Notes under the pieces: generated by a model
The model's input: the letters and a program-made list of their open reading frames with translations, nothing else
Database searches by the model: none
Told to the model about the DNA's origin: nothing
Position numbers and translations under genes: made by a program
Origin: Anisakis pegreffii
Lineage: Eukaryota > Nematoda > Chromadorea > Rhabditida > Anisakidae
Reading direction: 5' to 3'
Length of the DNA stretch: 64,000 bases
Assembly: GCA_035041965.1 (NCBI GenBank)
Contig: JAPYMA010001212.1
Coordinates: forward strand, 16,855-80,854
Shown: positions 1 to 15,100 of the stretch, piece after piece
Numbering within the stretch: position 1 is the stretch's first letter
How the letters are laid out: the number at the start of each line of letters is the position of its first letter

Positions 1-8
1 TAGCATAC

Positions 9-129
9 CACGTCTTTGAGGAGTTGATGAATTTTGATTTTTGCCAATAACTTGCGCCTTCCATGGTTCATTGCTAAGACTGTTGCTCTTCATCAGTGGT
101 GCATGGCCGGTGGTTTTTTCATCAGAAAC
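9..129 (-). CDS. Last visible exon of the giant gene
   Basis: The acceptor is ATATTCCAG at 130-138. The frame is open to base 1 and has a good donor CGTG|gtatgc at bases 7-9, so the exon probably ends at 9 and the gene continues to the left of the window. It contains APLMKSNSLSNEPWKAQVIG. Confidence 0.7.
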
Positions 130-3100
130 CTGGAATATTTTTTTTGTTTGAAAATGTCAATAATACGGACAATTTTGGGCAGCTTCTTTCAGATTTGAGT
201 TGATTTTCATACTCTTAGAACTGAATTTGTTGCAGTCACAATACTGGAAATGTATCAGTTAAAGCAGACGTTTTCACACACCCTATATTCTCGCCTCGAA
301 ACTGTTCTGAGTAACAGAACAACTCACAGGACACAATCACAATCTTGTAATCAATGACCAAAATGCAATCACCACAACCTTATTCAAGGACAGCAACGAG
401 GCGGCATTCATTGGTGGCTTCGATGAGCCGCTAATCTTGCGCAGAAACTGGCCGAATCGATTGGTGGAAGAAGCGCCGCTAGCCGCTGACCTCCCCTTAG
501 CGGTAGCGTTATTTGAAGGAGGAAGACGATGGCTACTCATCGACGTATTATCCGTTTCTGTGGCACTCGAGAATCTCCTCTCGTCTATCTGAAAGATGAT
601 AGAGCTTCACAAGTGCAACATCATGAAAACGAATCGAATTATAACCGATTAAATCGCTCCTCCGCGATCACCTTAAATGAAATAAGGCCCACCTGGATAT
701 TGTCATAGAATCCATCGTCTTCATCGTCATCACCAACACTGGTCGGTCTAGAACACATCGACTGTTTTCCGTTCAACGATCCTCGATGGCCACTGCCAGA
801 CGAACGTTGCAGCGAGGAGGATTGATTCGTCGATGTGGCATAAGAGGATTGCGCTCCGAGTGACGATCCTGATGAGTAGTAACCACCGGTTTGAGACGAG
901 TTTGTTGAACCTGAAACTAAGCGCATTTCAAAACACCAAATTCCAAAACTTTTTCCTCAAATTGCCCATAATATTTACAAATGTGAACGATGACTTACAA
1001 TCGAAGCCTCTCTGAAGGAACCAATTTTAGTTTTAGACAAAATGAATGCAACGTGATTGACTTTTGATCGCTACTGAATTCAGGAATGCACATGTGTGTA
1101 TGTATATGATCAATGCTTCGTAAAATCGTGCGATGCTATGCTCTGACCAGGAGGTTGTGAAGGCGGTTGAGTGACTGGAAAAGCAGGAATCGATGAGATT
1201 GATTCACGTGACAGTGAGTTCGAGGCGGCACGGTAAGAGGGTTGTGATGAGGATATTACTGACGAGTTTATTGTGGATGAATGTGTTGTGTTCGGGTGGT
1301 GCTGATTTCTGTGATGTTGTTGTTGTTGTTGTTGTTGTGCTGTGACATTCACTGGTGGTGGCTGGGATACTGATGAGAATTTAGTTTTGCTCGAAGGAGA
1401 TTGGGGCTTAATGTGTGAATAACCTGACGGTGATGAGACCTGCAAGTGACCATAACAGTACTACAAAATGAAATGTAAAAAAATCAAAACTGTAGTCAAA
1501 TTGAAGTACGATAACAAAATTCAGTTCACAGCGCTGATTGAACATGTGAGATACGTCATGCTCGTCAGTGTTCATTGATACATGGTGAAAGAAAGGCATT
1601 CTGCAGAAAAGTGCAATAAATTCATGAGTTTCGAATAGCTCCTTAAGACACTGGATTGAAATCAGTGGTTCTTGATCGAGAAGATATTGGAAAGGCTCGA
1701 GTTTCGAGGGGAATAAGCAATTGTCGATAGTCACCTCTTTCTGGGCATTACTGAATTCGTTGATCTCACAATAATTTTCATCTTCTTTACTCGCTCGTCG
1801 CCCATGCCACATATTACGTCGCCATGCAGGTGGAGCAATATCTAAAACTACTTACTGAATTTAAACGTATATTTCATTGAAGATATTAATGGCACACCAT
1901 CGTCATATAATGCCATCGTGTTTCATTGAAGCAGTGCATTCGTGAGGTGAAATCATTGAGCATCAATCACATCACTAAATTGTCTATTTTTGAAGCCCTA
2001 TAAAACTCAACGCTTACTGAATGACAAACAAAACCCTCGAGTGATTCAGCAGAAAAGCACCAAACCAATGAAATCCAAGTGTTGGCAGTTCCTTAACCTA
2101 TCGGCAACTTTTTGAACGAAGCTTCATACACTTCACTGCAATACATTCTAAGAAGCCATACTAGCATTAATAAGCTTTCAGCAGTGAATAACGCAGTCTA
2201 CACGTAAAACTACTTCTTCTCATAGGATCAATTCCCCATCAACTTTCAGCAAATAATTCAATCAGACTGAAAAAAGAGAACCGGGCCGATAGTGATCAGT
2301 ATCTGAGTAAATGATTGATCAAAAAAGTATTCTCCTCGATGACAAATTAACAGTGAATGGTTGGTTGCTTAACGAAGAGTGCTCTTATCTGGACGCGGAT
2401 GCAATGAATGAACACAAAACAAGAAACAGGTGTCTCTTTTGGAACTAATCTCCGAGATTCTAGGCAGAAGTTGAATCGAATATTCCATGAAACTATGAAA
2501 TTTGATGCATAAAATTTCACGGAATCGTTTCGTTGCCCATTCCCCATGCCACTGCGATCAACAAGCGATATAAATAACGCACCCTAATCGCTACTTAACA
2601 ATAAGCAATGCCACTAATCATATAACAACCACCGCAACTAGCTTGAATACTCACTTGATGTTTATAGAATCTTCAAATTTGATGGCAAAATATAAATGTT
2701 TGTAACAAATGAAGAGTGTCGTGGAAAAAATATTTTGAATTCATTCATGGGAGCGTGATGATGCTGATTGATGATTTTCAAAACAATTTCTGACGAGATT
2801 TTGATTTCGCTGAAAGGTAAAACCTCATCAACAGTGCTCTGACCAACAAATGGATATGAAACTGCTCTCAATGATCAAAGCAAAAGACGTAATGAATCGA
2901 TGGCATAATAATATATCCCTCAACACTGAATGATCAACTACACTGATAATTTTTGATTTTGATGGCACAATCGGAATCCACTCGGAATGCTTGCATATTC
3001 AATAAGATAGCGTTGTTATTCACCGTGTTTATTTTCGAAAACCGATTGCATAGCTTCCACTTTGCTTGGGTTCAATTTCTCCTGATTGATCGTCTCAAAT

Positions 3101-6100
3101 GGTGATAGTACTTGGGCGGTTCCGGACGTCCCGGATGTCGGTCGAAGCTCTGAAAAATGGATCCGATGTTCACTTTGAAGAGTTCGAAATCGCTGATACG
3201 ATAACATGTTTAAGATGTTGATTGGTGATGAAACTATCGATTAGTTGATGCATTTTTCATAGGAGGGGAATAAAGGATAAACGAACGATCGCTCCTGCGG
3301 AATCGTGGACTGCTATCCTCAGCACCAATATCACCAGCCACATTGCGTAACATGTTTGTCATTTCATCGAAGGCCATTTTTTGTTGTTTCACACGTCGCA
3401 CACCGCGATCAACAGAACTGAAACTCAGATTTTCAGATACGAATCACGAAGCTTCGCAAACCACTCTTGATATGCAGCTATAATAAGTTACCGAAGAACA
3501 GTGATGTGAAGAAGATGAAAAGCAAAGCATTCACCTTGTTTTTGCTAGCTTACTAGAGCCATTAGTAATCGGTTGATTGTTTTTCGACTTTTCGAATTCT
3601 GGCAGATGATTCGATGAAGATGCCTCAAGTCGTGTTGGGAAAGAGCGTCGTTTGTCGGTAAAATTAGGCTGAAATAATCATCGATCGGTCAAAAGGTTGA
3701 CTCGGAACTGTAAAGTTAAGAAAAAACCAGAAAAAAATTGTTCAACAGCGAAAAATTCTGATCTGTTCAAGCAAACCTCATCAGTGTTCAGCTCCAGTTC
3801 AGCTACTAAGGCATCGATGGCTAACACGGGATCAGGCTGTTTTGCGACAGTTTTCCCTAGCAACTGAGTGCTCGATTCAGGTAGACTGTTCACAGAAGCA
3901 CGCATTGCACTATTGTTTGGCGTGTATTGAGCGAATGCACCGTTACGATGGATGACAGCGTTATCATCCGATCGGACACTGCTCAGTGTATTACAGGTTT
4001 CCTAAAAACCAGCTTATTGAAGAGCTTTTGGATTGCATGAGGTTCCAGGAAGCTGTAAACCTTTTTTTGAATATGTTCTTGAATCGCGACTGAACTCATG
4101 GAAAGACGACTAAATGTTTAAACAATTTCAAAAGTGCATTGATACATGTTGGGCATTATTCTTCAATCCGGGAGAATACTTTGATAAATCGCTGTTATTG
4201 GGCAGTGTTACAATGAGAGACCTGAGAACTGGCTCGCCATTGAGGTGCTGCTGCTTCATTGCTTCGTTTGCGGTCAGAAATTTGATTGTGAGATGCGACT
4301 TTTTTGAAACTATGCTGGATACCACCGTTCAGATGCCCTTCACTATTCACCCTGAAAAGTCGCTCCATCATCCCATAATTGTACTGTGGTAAGGTCAGTT
4401 TGATACACTAGAACAGTGGTTCTCAACCTTCCCCCTTGACTCCCTACAAAATTTCAAGGTGTCCAAGGTATGAATGCATATGTTCTATTGATATGGAAGC
4501 ATAATTCGAGAGTTAGATGATCCTAATAATCAGATTCTATGCTGGCTCATTGAAAAGAAACATTTCAATGCACACGATCTGCTGTTGATCGTTAACAATT
4601 GTTCAGATCTGTAATGTTATTGTTGAATAAGTGATCAGAGAGTGTGTGCAATAGAATGAGAGCTTGATGTCAGCTTTTGAAAGCAATGAGGCGAAAAGAA
4701 TGAGAAGTGGGCAGTGCGAGAACGTATTGAGTGAGAAAAGGTTTGAGAGTGATCAAAGCAATTTCTCAGTATTAAACCGTCGACGAGACCAAATTGAATG
4801 AGAAAACGACAACACGAGTTCGCATTCAATGAGAAAAGCTTTGAGAGCGTTTAGACGGCACCATAAAGAATGAGAATTTTGCTGAAAATATTTATATTCA
4901 ACGTTCTCTGAACTGATCGTTGATTATTTCGTTGATCAGTCAACAGGATGCTTTCAACAGATCTATAATACAACTGAGGACTCATGCTGAAGAGGATTAT
5001 CATAAGTTGTTCGAATCATGGAATGCAATTGAAGCAATGCGAATCACCGTTCACTGATTTCGCGAAACGGCTGTGGATAGTGGTTATTGAAGTTATACGC
5101 TTTGCTGCTCGTGGCAAGTCCGTAAACCGGGTGTGGACGCAGTGGTTGCGGTTTGATTGGAACCGGTTGAACGGGTGCGTTGTCGAACTTCTGTTGTTGA
5201 GGAGGAGGTTGCGTGTTCATTGATTTCCTGGAAAATCACAATCGTCACGCATGTTCACTGCTAAAACAGTCAAAGGCGGTAGCCTGAAATCTTGAAAAGT
5301 AATCAGATTCATTCATGAATGTAACGTAACGACCGATAAGATCAGTAACACTGGTCCCGAAATCAGGATTCTATAGAACTGTACAATTTTAGCATTAGTC
5401 TGAGCATAACCCCTCTAGGTTCTCGTCGTTCGGAATGTGAACCCACCTGGCCGGTTTTGCCGGTGGGATGACGGCATCCTGGAGAAGATCCGGTGTTTCA
5501 CGCTGTCTCCTCTTTTTGCGATCCATCGAATTAATCGCCGCCACTTCAGCCGAACAACTTCCAATTGAGCGTTCATCCAAATCGTAGTCCATTGGTTCCT
5601 GCCAGCACTTTTCGTATTATTCTCATTATAATGCCTAACATCGAGTCAAAAAAACGTTAAAAATTAATCATGCAACTCGAAATTCGATTCGATTGAAAGT
5701 TTATACGTTAAGCAGTTTTGAAAGTTTCCCCAACTTCCGAAAGATACACTGGTCACTATAATGCGGTCACCCAAGGATAAATGCTGACCTCTTCAAGTCC
5801 GCCCAGCAACAGATCAGGTTTAGGTTGGCCTGAAGCCCACGATTTGATGTCTCCGGCGAGCCATTTTCTCGTGAAGTCCAGTCGATCACCACGAAGCTTT
5901 CGATCTGGGCTCGGCAACACGATTGTTTCAGCAACATCAACGTCTCCGAACGTTTGTTCGAATTTCTCTTGTGGTGGGGATTGCTTTAGAACCTGATTGA
6001 ATACAGATGAGGAAATATGCTTTCTAGTCTGTTAACGTTGCGATTATCTCAATGATATGTTGGAAAATTCAGTAGTGCAACCACGGACTTTAACGATGGA

Positions 6101-9100
6101 ATGATGGTAAGGAAAAACTGAACAGTTTAATTATTGCGAGAACAACTTTGAGGAACGATTCAATAAGAAAGTGAAAATACTACGGAGAATATTCACTTTC
6201 GATCATTTAAAAACCAATAATATGTCCGATTTTGAAGAAATAAGTCTGCCATGAATCAAGAAGAAACGATTGATACCGTTGGTTTAGTTCGAGTAGGTTG
6301 AGGACGTGGCGATTTTTGCATTCCAGCTGATGGATCAGCTGCTATACGACTGATCGGTGATTGTTTACTGAAAGCAATCCGAGTTCAAAGCCGTGAACAT
6401 ATTTCTCAAAAAATAATTTCATTTAGAGGAGATAATTGTCCAGAAACTGCACTCTGACAATTCGAATAAAAGAAATGTCAGCCGACTCCATTTTATAGCA
6501 GAAATTTTTTCATTTTGAACTATTGGGAAATTATCAATAGTTCGTTTCAAGTTTCATATGTTTCCAAATGATCCGGTATCAGTTGAGCGATTTCAAGATA
6601 AGGAATAAGTGATTCACAAGAATCAGCATAAACTTCGTTCATCACAAACCTGGTGTCTTGCTGTTGTTGTTGAGTACTACGAGTAAGTCTAGGCCTTGGT
6701 TCAGGTCGGACAGGTGTGATCGCGTTCTTGTTTGAAGCATTTCCTCCTCCTATCGACCCGGTTGGAGTAGCCTTTTGAGACAACGGAGTCACCGGGGTCT
6801 TTGATGCCGGCGATACGCCGTTAGCCGGGTGGGGCCTTGATGGACGAGAAACGCTGTCTTGAGAAGGCTGCAAAATGGCAGCAGTTAATAACAATTATCT
6901 TGAGCTCCTCTTCACACTGCTCATTGGATCCTAGTGAAAAAGTGTCCCACACACCTGTCGAATTACTCAAAATACAGAAAATTTATTGCTGAAAAATATT
7001 TACGAATTCTCAAATCCAGGAATGTGATTGGTAACAGTGAGCGAACGAACGCACGAAAATGTAATGTTTAGTGATAACGGAGAGGCATATTTTCAGTATG
7101 AAGTGTGTGGGTAATTGCTGCTATTCGAGTGAAGAGACAAATGAAGGAGGCGTGCTAAGAGTTGCACCTGCATCGGTATTTCATTCGAAAAATTGCTGCA
7201 AATGAAAAATTATTCAACTTGATGAATGAGTTCAGAGCATCAAGTCATCAATGCGATGAAAAACAAACCGTCTGATCGCATTCTTTTTTGAGATCTTCGA
7301 AAATCTGATCCAAATAGTCGATTGCCTCCTTGAATTTACTGCGATTTTGATGATGTCGAAAACGTGCCTGATCAATCATCTGATCCACTTGTTTGCCGGC
7401 CGTATCCAATACACCACCACTGCAAAATCACACCAAAATAATGCTGTGATCAAACACTCGATTTTTTCGCTCTCACAAAAATAGAACCAACAATCGAAAT
7501 CAAGAGCCCTCATAAACATAAGAACAAGTTAATGATTGAATGAAAAAAACACTGATAATGAGCTGCTATTAGTGTCGACATTCTTTTTTTTTCATTCACT
7601 GCTCATTCATTCACCTCAGCGAGTGCTAAAACTGCACTCTTTGGGAATCATCCACGAAACTAGCACTACAGTTCTAAATTGCCTATACTGATTCGTTCGT
7701 AGCACAGAGTTAAAGAAGAATGCGGATCAAATGTGTTAACTAAATAATCCATTGGATCATTAAATTTCTTGAGATTATTTCATGACGAATGGGGAAGAAG
7801 AGGTAAGCAGAACCACTGAACCGATTACAGAGCGATTGTTATTGTTCATTCATCGTATCAAAAGTTTCAAAGCAGAATGGAAACCAAAAGAGAAAATGCA
7901 AACAATCATCAGAAGATCTGGATAGGGTACAGGAGATTAGTGCTTTGAGACGTAAAATATCAAGATGATGGTAAGATAAAACTGAAAACGACTACTTTTA
8001 TATTACTTAAATGACCAAGCTCAGCTTCAGTGAATCGTAAAGAGTGAACTGACCAAGCGAGTCAGGACTATTCGAGAATTACGATGAGATAAGCGATATT
8101 ACAATGCGTGATCATCAAAGCAGTTTATCACTGCGCTAACCTATCTCTACACAATCATTTCGATAACGACTCTGCTCAATCAACAACGTCTAAAAATGTT
8201 GACGTTTACTTGGCAAATTCATTTCGGACAGCCGCCTTATGCTACAGTTCCTCATTGTTGGTGCTGTCAAATGTTATTTTAACATTTCCCTTATCACTAC
8301 GATATTTTATCATTTGGCTATGTCTAGATCCAGATCTGACAGAATCTTATCAGCGAAGATAGCTCGGATCAGCAGTCACAAGTGATTCTCGTATGGTCAC
8401 GAGATGTGAAATGGTTTGACTATCTAATAACTGTGCATATTTTTGACGAAATGCTGCTAAAATTAGAAGCGTAAAGTGATACATGCTTGATCACAAGAAA
8501 TCATGAACAAGTATCAGATGACACTGATAGAAATCATGCGAGTGATCGATCATAAAACCGCTGAAACAACGCACAATATCCTCAACTAGGTGAATAAACT
8601 GTTATCTAATAGTAAGCAGTGAAGGTCTCGTTGCTTAAATAACATTTCACTTCATTCACTTAATTGCAATTTCTTGTCTGTACGGGTGGCACAATTGCGT
8701 ACGAATTATTCAGGAACTAATTAGTTTTCTCATTATGTGAAAAACAAAGTAATGACGAATCCTTCAACACAACAAACAGATTTCAAATTCCATTTCAATT
8801 GTGCTCCCAAATGTGATTAAATTACTTAAAGACTGCAAGGAACCGAAACTGAAATACCGATAAAGTGATAATAAAACAAAGACCGGCATCGTTAGCCATA
8901 ATAACCAAACTTTTAACCACATAATCTATTCGATCGTCTAATAACATAACTCTGATCTCTTCGGATCGCACAACTTTAACGATGTAAATCATTCGACCTC
9001 CTCATTAAAGTCACCGACAAATGTTTAAACCGTTGAGAAGTGGTCTGATTGAATGGACTGATTGAATGAGCTCAATAAGCTGACTGAAACGTAAAATGTT

Positions 9101-12100
9101 TACTGATGAATTTGCAACTATCAATGACTATCATTATTTCGATTATCACTACTACTGCTATTATCAGCATCATTAAGTTTAGTAACGTATCAATGAGTTA
9201 AGAGAAGAGTTACGATGCGTTATACATTCGGTAGCTCTTCGATGATGCGCAGCGCAACTTAGGCAAAATAGAATTAATTTTGTGTAAAGTGTGTGAATCG
9301 ATAAGGATGGATAGCTCTTGAATGAAGATAAATGCGATAAGATGGGATATTACTTTCAAAGACATGCTGCTCACTTAATACAACATAAAATTCGTAACAA
9401 TCACACAATATATATGAACACTTATAGTATTTTACTTAGGTAAACTAGTACTTATGTTGTCACAGTATGCCGTTCGCTTATATTTGGCCAACAAGAAAAT
9501 TTCCCTCAGTATCGAGTGCTTGGAAGAAATGTTTCGATCAGAGGCGCTCACTTCAAACTGATTTAGATGGATTCTCATTCTTTTCAGGCGTGTTGTATTC
9601 ACTCTCATAACTATTTCATGCGAATATTGTACTATTGATGACTTTTTCTCATTCACTTTGTCTCATTTCACTTCACAGTTCAAATCAATTTCTCATTCAG
9701 TAGCGTATAGTATTTACTTGATGTGTTGACGAGTGTTGACAGCCGAAGTCAACAATACAGCCATCGAATACTATTGCTGAACAATATTCAACAATCAAGC
9801 GATCATTTATAGAGTGTATTTAATAGAATGAGAATTTGAATTAAACTATTGAGTGAAATGAATGAGAAATTAGCAGAAGAGAATAATTTTGGTGATAAAA
9901 GTTATGAGAGCGATTGTAACACATCGGAAAAGAATGAAAATCCTTTAACCAGTGATACTCAGAAAATGAAAAATGTTGCCATCAACTAACCGCATTTACA
10001 AATCCGAATTGAGAAACACCATCACAATGATGTTCTCTCATCAAATAACTGCACCATCCTCCATTACCCCTTGTCACCTTCAAATTACCCAAAATGGGTA
10101 ATTTCACCACCTATGAGAACCTCTGTTCTAGATCGTAACGTTTAATGCAATTTGATTGACAAGCGATTTGATGGTGATGTTTAATGGGATTTGATTGATA
10201 CGTCAAATTCGCACAAAAATTCTCATATATCAGCAGCATTCACTATCGAATAATTGTTATAACTGACTCTGAACTGAGCTGTTCTAAAAATACTTCGTTG
10301 CATTCAACTTGTTTGTTTGTTTTTTTCTGAACACATCTATTTATATGCAGCACACACCTTGGTGAATTGCACCAAGCAGCTTGCTTTTGATGTTTACGGG
10401 ACTTAATCGATTCGAATGAAGTTCGTGAACAATGTTGTAATAACTGCTTGAAGTGAAGCCGAAATTTTTCCAGTTTTTTTCATTGTTCAACAGAAGAACG
10501 TCGTAAAACACTTTTTCGTTGCACCTTTCAAGTGAATGGCAATCAGTGAAGAGTATTATGAATGAATGCGATTTGAGGAACGAAACAAGATTTTTATGAT
10601 GAAAGGAGTTCTCGAGAGTGGAAGCATTTTCGGTAAAGTACATAAAAATCGAGAATATATCTGTCATAAAAATCAACCAGAATGGTGGAACAAATCATTG
10701 TGACAGCCAAAAAAAGGGTCTGCGAGACTAGTTGATGAGGTTTACGAGAGATCAACAAAGATAATATGCAGAATGATTTGAGTCTGCTGAGATATGTTCC
10801 CGATATCTGCCAGAAAAAAAAACGTATGCGCTTAGAGGATTTCAGCACGGAGTTGTTTTTTTTCACTCTGAAGAGATAATTCATCAAGATGATTGAACGC
10901 GGAGTTGTGCAAACTGGCCAATAGACCACATTCTTCAACATATGCTGGCAATCAAGCCAAACCTCGAATGTCAAATTATCCTTCAAATAAAACATCTGAA
11001 TGACAGCCTTCTCAAGAGAATTACTCGAATTGACAAGCATTCGGAGAGACACACTCGTAAACCCGAGAGCCAGCATCCCAAAAATGTCATAAACTTGTTG
11101 CTAACGCGTCCAACAACAGAACTGATGTGTTGATAAGTGTGAATTTTGTAAATTAAGCGATCGGAAAGAGCTGAGCATTAATTAACCTGTTCGTCGAATC
11201 AACACTAGTCGACGATAAGCGTCCACTGCTCACCTCGGCACCTTTGACGGGTAAATGAGCCGCATAGCGTTCATGCCTTGGATGTTGTGCTGCGGCTGCG
11301 GCCGCTTCGAAATTACTCGTAATTGTGCCACCACTACACACTGATATATCTGAATGTTTCAAGATAATACTTCTATGCACTTAGCATCAGAGAGGAATTC
11401 AAAATGATGAAACTTGCGCTTCGAAAAGCTCAATTTCTTAATAGTCATAGAAATTCAGCCAACTGAATGATTTTGAAACATAGCGATTTCTAAAATGGAT
11501 AAGATGATTGCGAATTGCAACACTCCGACCAAGGGAAAATATTTTCGAGCATTAAGTTCTTCGGGAAGTTGGAATGTGAGTTGGGAGTAAAAATTGAGGA
11601 CTACAAGAAAATATCGTGCATAAGGTCAAGTAACTAACTATCAGCTGAGGAGTGTCGATTACGTGGACGAGCCGGTAACTGCATAGTGACATCGACGGAG
11701 GAAATATCCTGAAAATTTGAATGATGCATCCCGAGCAATATCATATGGCCACATGAATGCAGTTGATTTCGCTCATTCAATCGTGAAATGATCTGTATGC
11801 GCAGATCATTTCACCGATTTCGTCGATGTTATTCGGATAATTATTGGAAAAAAGGAAAGATGACGAGCGATTCAGGATTGGCGATCGGATTTAATGAAAC
11901 GAAAGAAATGGAAATCTTCTGATGATGCAGATTCTAGAGTAGGACTCTGAAACAAATTGATCGAAAAATGGAATGATTACTGAGGCAGAACCTCCCTCAC
12001 TACGAGCAATGTGAACTAAGGATACTTCCATTAGAAATGAGCATTAATAAGACGCGCGATTGCAGTTAATGATGGCAAAAATTCTTCAAGCAAACTAATA

Positions 12101-15100
12101 AGGTCGAACGACTCCGCCAGGGAGAGCAACATGACGAAGAGGCAATGCTAAAGCACATATGCACTCGTCGTTCATCTCGACAATCTTAAAACGAAGTCAA
12201 AAAACTGCCGTCAAATACACCACAGCTGTTTAAATGACTCGACCACAACGGAACTGTGCAATTCGTGGAGGAATAAACTAGGCGACTATAATAAACTAGG
12301 CGAATGCATTTATTTCTAACGATCTTTTGCAAAATGAAATTTCTGGCTTAATTGTACGAAACCTCAAAACGTTCACAGCAAATGCGATGTAATTGAAGAT
12401 TCTCATTTTACATCCACATTTTACTATGTGGATGATCGGATCAAAAACATTTAATCCATGACTCAAGAAACGATCTATTATAGATCTATTCAACAAATCG
12501 AAATGATTCATAAGGAGATTTGTTAACAAAATCAAACTTGAACAACGATATACGATCGACTGGTTCTCGTTTCCTTTATGAAAAGCTATTCGAAATGAAA
12601 GTCAGCGATAAATTTACCATAAAATTATGTGCTGTCGAAACAGCTGATAGTTGACTAAACCACAAGATTTTGAATAAACAATAAAAGATGTAAGAAAGAA
12701 TATCAGATAAGCTCTACTGCGAAGCTGCCACAAATTGCTATTTACTCTGTCAGCAGCAATTAGAGCATATGTTAGAGCCAGTAAGCCTTACTCACTTCTC
12801 GAATTTGATTCAGTTAGCAATGAGCGTGTGTGAAGGAATAGAGCCGATAGATATTGCTTAAGTTGAGTTGAAGTTGTAAGATCATAAGACTGACAATATC
12901 AGTCATTGATCATAGTTCAGTTGAAATAACACAATGATAATTCACTCGATATCACTCAATAATTCACTCAGCACCTATACAACAGCAACAAGAACAATGA
13001 TTATGAGATGAGCATGGCAAAAATACTCAATAGCAATATATCAGCGCTGAAAATACTCGCAATATCAAATCTGTCTCATTGAGAACGCGTTAATCCGTTT
13101 CATTTCATCAATTTCGCCCTTTTTATGCCGCATTTCTGTCGAATTGAACAAATATTTGCTTGTTTCATCATCCAAACAGAATAATGCTTTTGCTTTTCAC
13201 GATTGTTTTGCCACATCACAGCATTACAACAATTCCCATTGAACAAGCAAGGTTCATCCGCATTTGTTGTCAAACTATTCCGTTGAATTAATTCAATTTC
13301 AAATCACACTGATCTATCGTATAGGCTGATCATATTGTTGTCAATCGTTTTAAACTTTAGTGCGATTTTTAAGAGACAAATTTGTGATATGGATCATCTC
13401 ATAAGGCTGAAGGCTGCTTTCACGTTTTCTTCTTGGGCTTGACATTTTTCATAAATATAACGAAACTCTATTTTAAGGAGCCAAAGAGGATCAGAAAAAA
13501 AAACTAACGTCTACAGCCTGAACATCACTTTCGGATAGCTGAGAATTCGCTGAAGCGTTTGACGAATTTCTAAGACTATGAGCCTGTTTCTGCATTCGTT
13601 CTTCGAATGGTGATCGGGGCACATCGAATACGAACGTTGGCTTGATCGTTAGAGACTGGGCACGTTGACTCCTGAATCTGCGATCATCAAATGAAATTTC
13701 GAAATAAAATTGAACCAGAAACGATCACTTCAAACAATCTCTACATGCCAAAAGCTTCTGCGGTGCAAAAACATTGCGAAATTCTAAAATATTGCCGTCA
13801 CAAACTCGTGCTAAATTTAAGGAATCGTAATCAGTTCTGCGAGAATATTTACGAGTGAAACGAGTGAAGGAACCTGTTCAATTGACTCGGTTTCAGTCCT
13901 TGATAACTGGCCGCTAGCATTTGTTCACCATACGAGAGTAGGTCAAGCATTTTGCTGTTGTCACGTTTCGGCGGTTCAGGTGGCGTTTTCGATGTGGGCT
14001 CAGCACTGTTCAATCGTGATCGATTCGGTGCCGTGATCAGGGGCAGATTTCTGGTTGACTCATAGACACGTACTGAAATTGTAAGCAAACAGCTTAAAAT
14101 TTGTTTGTTTTAGTCTGAATTAACTTTCAACTCAAAGTTAAAAGCCAAATTGTGGTATTGTATTGCATGAATGAATGAAAGAGCATAATAATATTTCGAG
14201 ATCACTTTTCGATGCGTCATGATCAGAAATAAAATCTCACGTTGAGCAGCGACATCACTGATAGTGGCATTGTATAGCTAACGATTGTATTGGCTGGCCA
14301 GATCGCATGTTTCAGTGCTAATGAACTACGAATGTTACCACCACAAAACAATTTTTACAAAAAAATGAAAGAACGAACCAGCTGAGGCAGGCACAAGCTC
14401 GGAGACCGTCGAAAGGCATGGTGAACAGCGTAGACTCTCTTCAGATTCCACAATTGGTGGTTCACTGTGTAGGCGCTCGAAACGATTTTTGTTAGCACGT
14501 CGATTCACGTACTCTTCGAGAACGGATCGATCCGGAAGGACCAAATGCTTCTTACTATCCTGTAAATACGGACCCACTTATCGCAAACACAACACTCATT
14601 ATCTCAGATACATCAATCACTCAGACGATCAAACGCATCCAACTAATCACGTTCAACAAATTTCAATATTGTTGCTGCAAGAACAAGAGCTCGAGCTTTT
14701 GCGAGAATTCAAACTGAAAACTGGATGGTCCTGACAATCCAAACAAGAAGGATCCAAAATCCAAATTCATTGACTCACTTTCAAAATTCTCATTCCTCAT
14801 GCAATCGATCGTTCATTGATTCGTATCGTAAGGAAAAACAATGAGAAATTGAATAAGTTTGCAGAATCATACAGGATCATGACCAACTAATACACACACA
14901 GAACTACTGGAAAGACTGATACTGACTGATGCTGACCAGCCGAGGAGATGCAAGCTTAATAAGTGTAATAAGATTATCTGGTCGTCAGCGTGGAATCTGA
15001 TCCTGCGGAATATCCCGGGCCATTGAAATTAAAGAACATGAGCTGTTGTTGTTGTGTGCTAGGCACTAATCTTAACAGACAGACAGTCAAAAGTGTAATA

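Larger units (their letters stand above)
7420..11186 (-). other. Long intron of the giant gene
   Basis: AT-rich, with the hAT-like end at 10.1 kb and the broken 160-codon ORF at 10.3-11.1 kb; otherwise no exon fits the flanking phases. Confidence 0.5.

Noticed and set aside
5781..5996. Plus-strand 71-codon frame
   Set aside because: It mirrors the minus exon 5992-5789 and has no plus splice context.
14640..14736. Minus Ser-rich segment after GGATTGTCAG (VFSLNSRKSSSSCSCSNN)
   Set aside because: It cannot join the flanking phase-0 exons before its stop, so it was not added to the giant gene.
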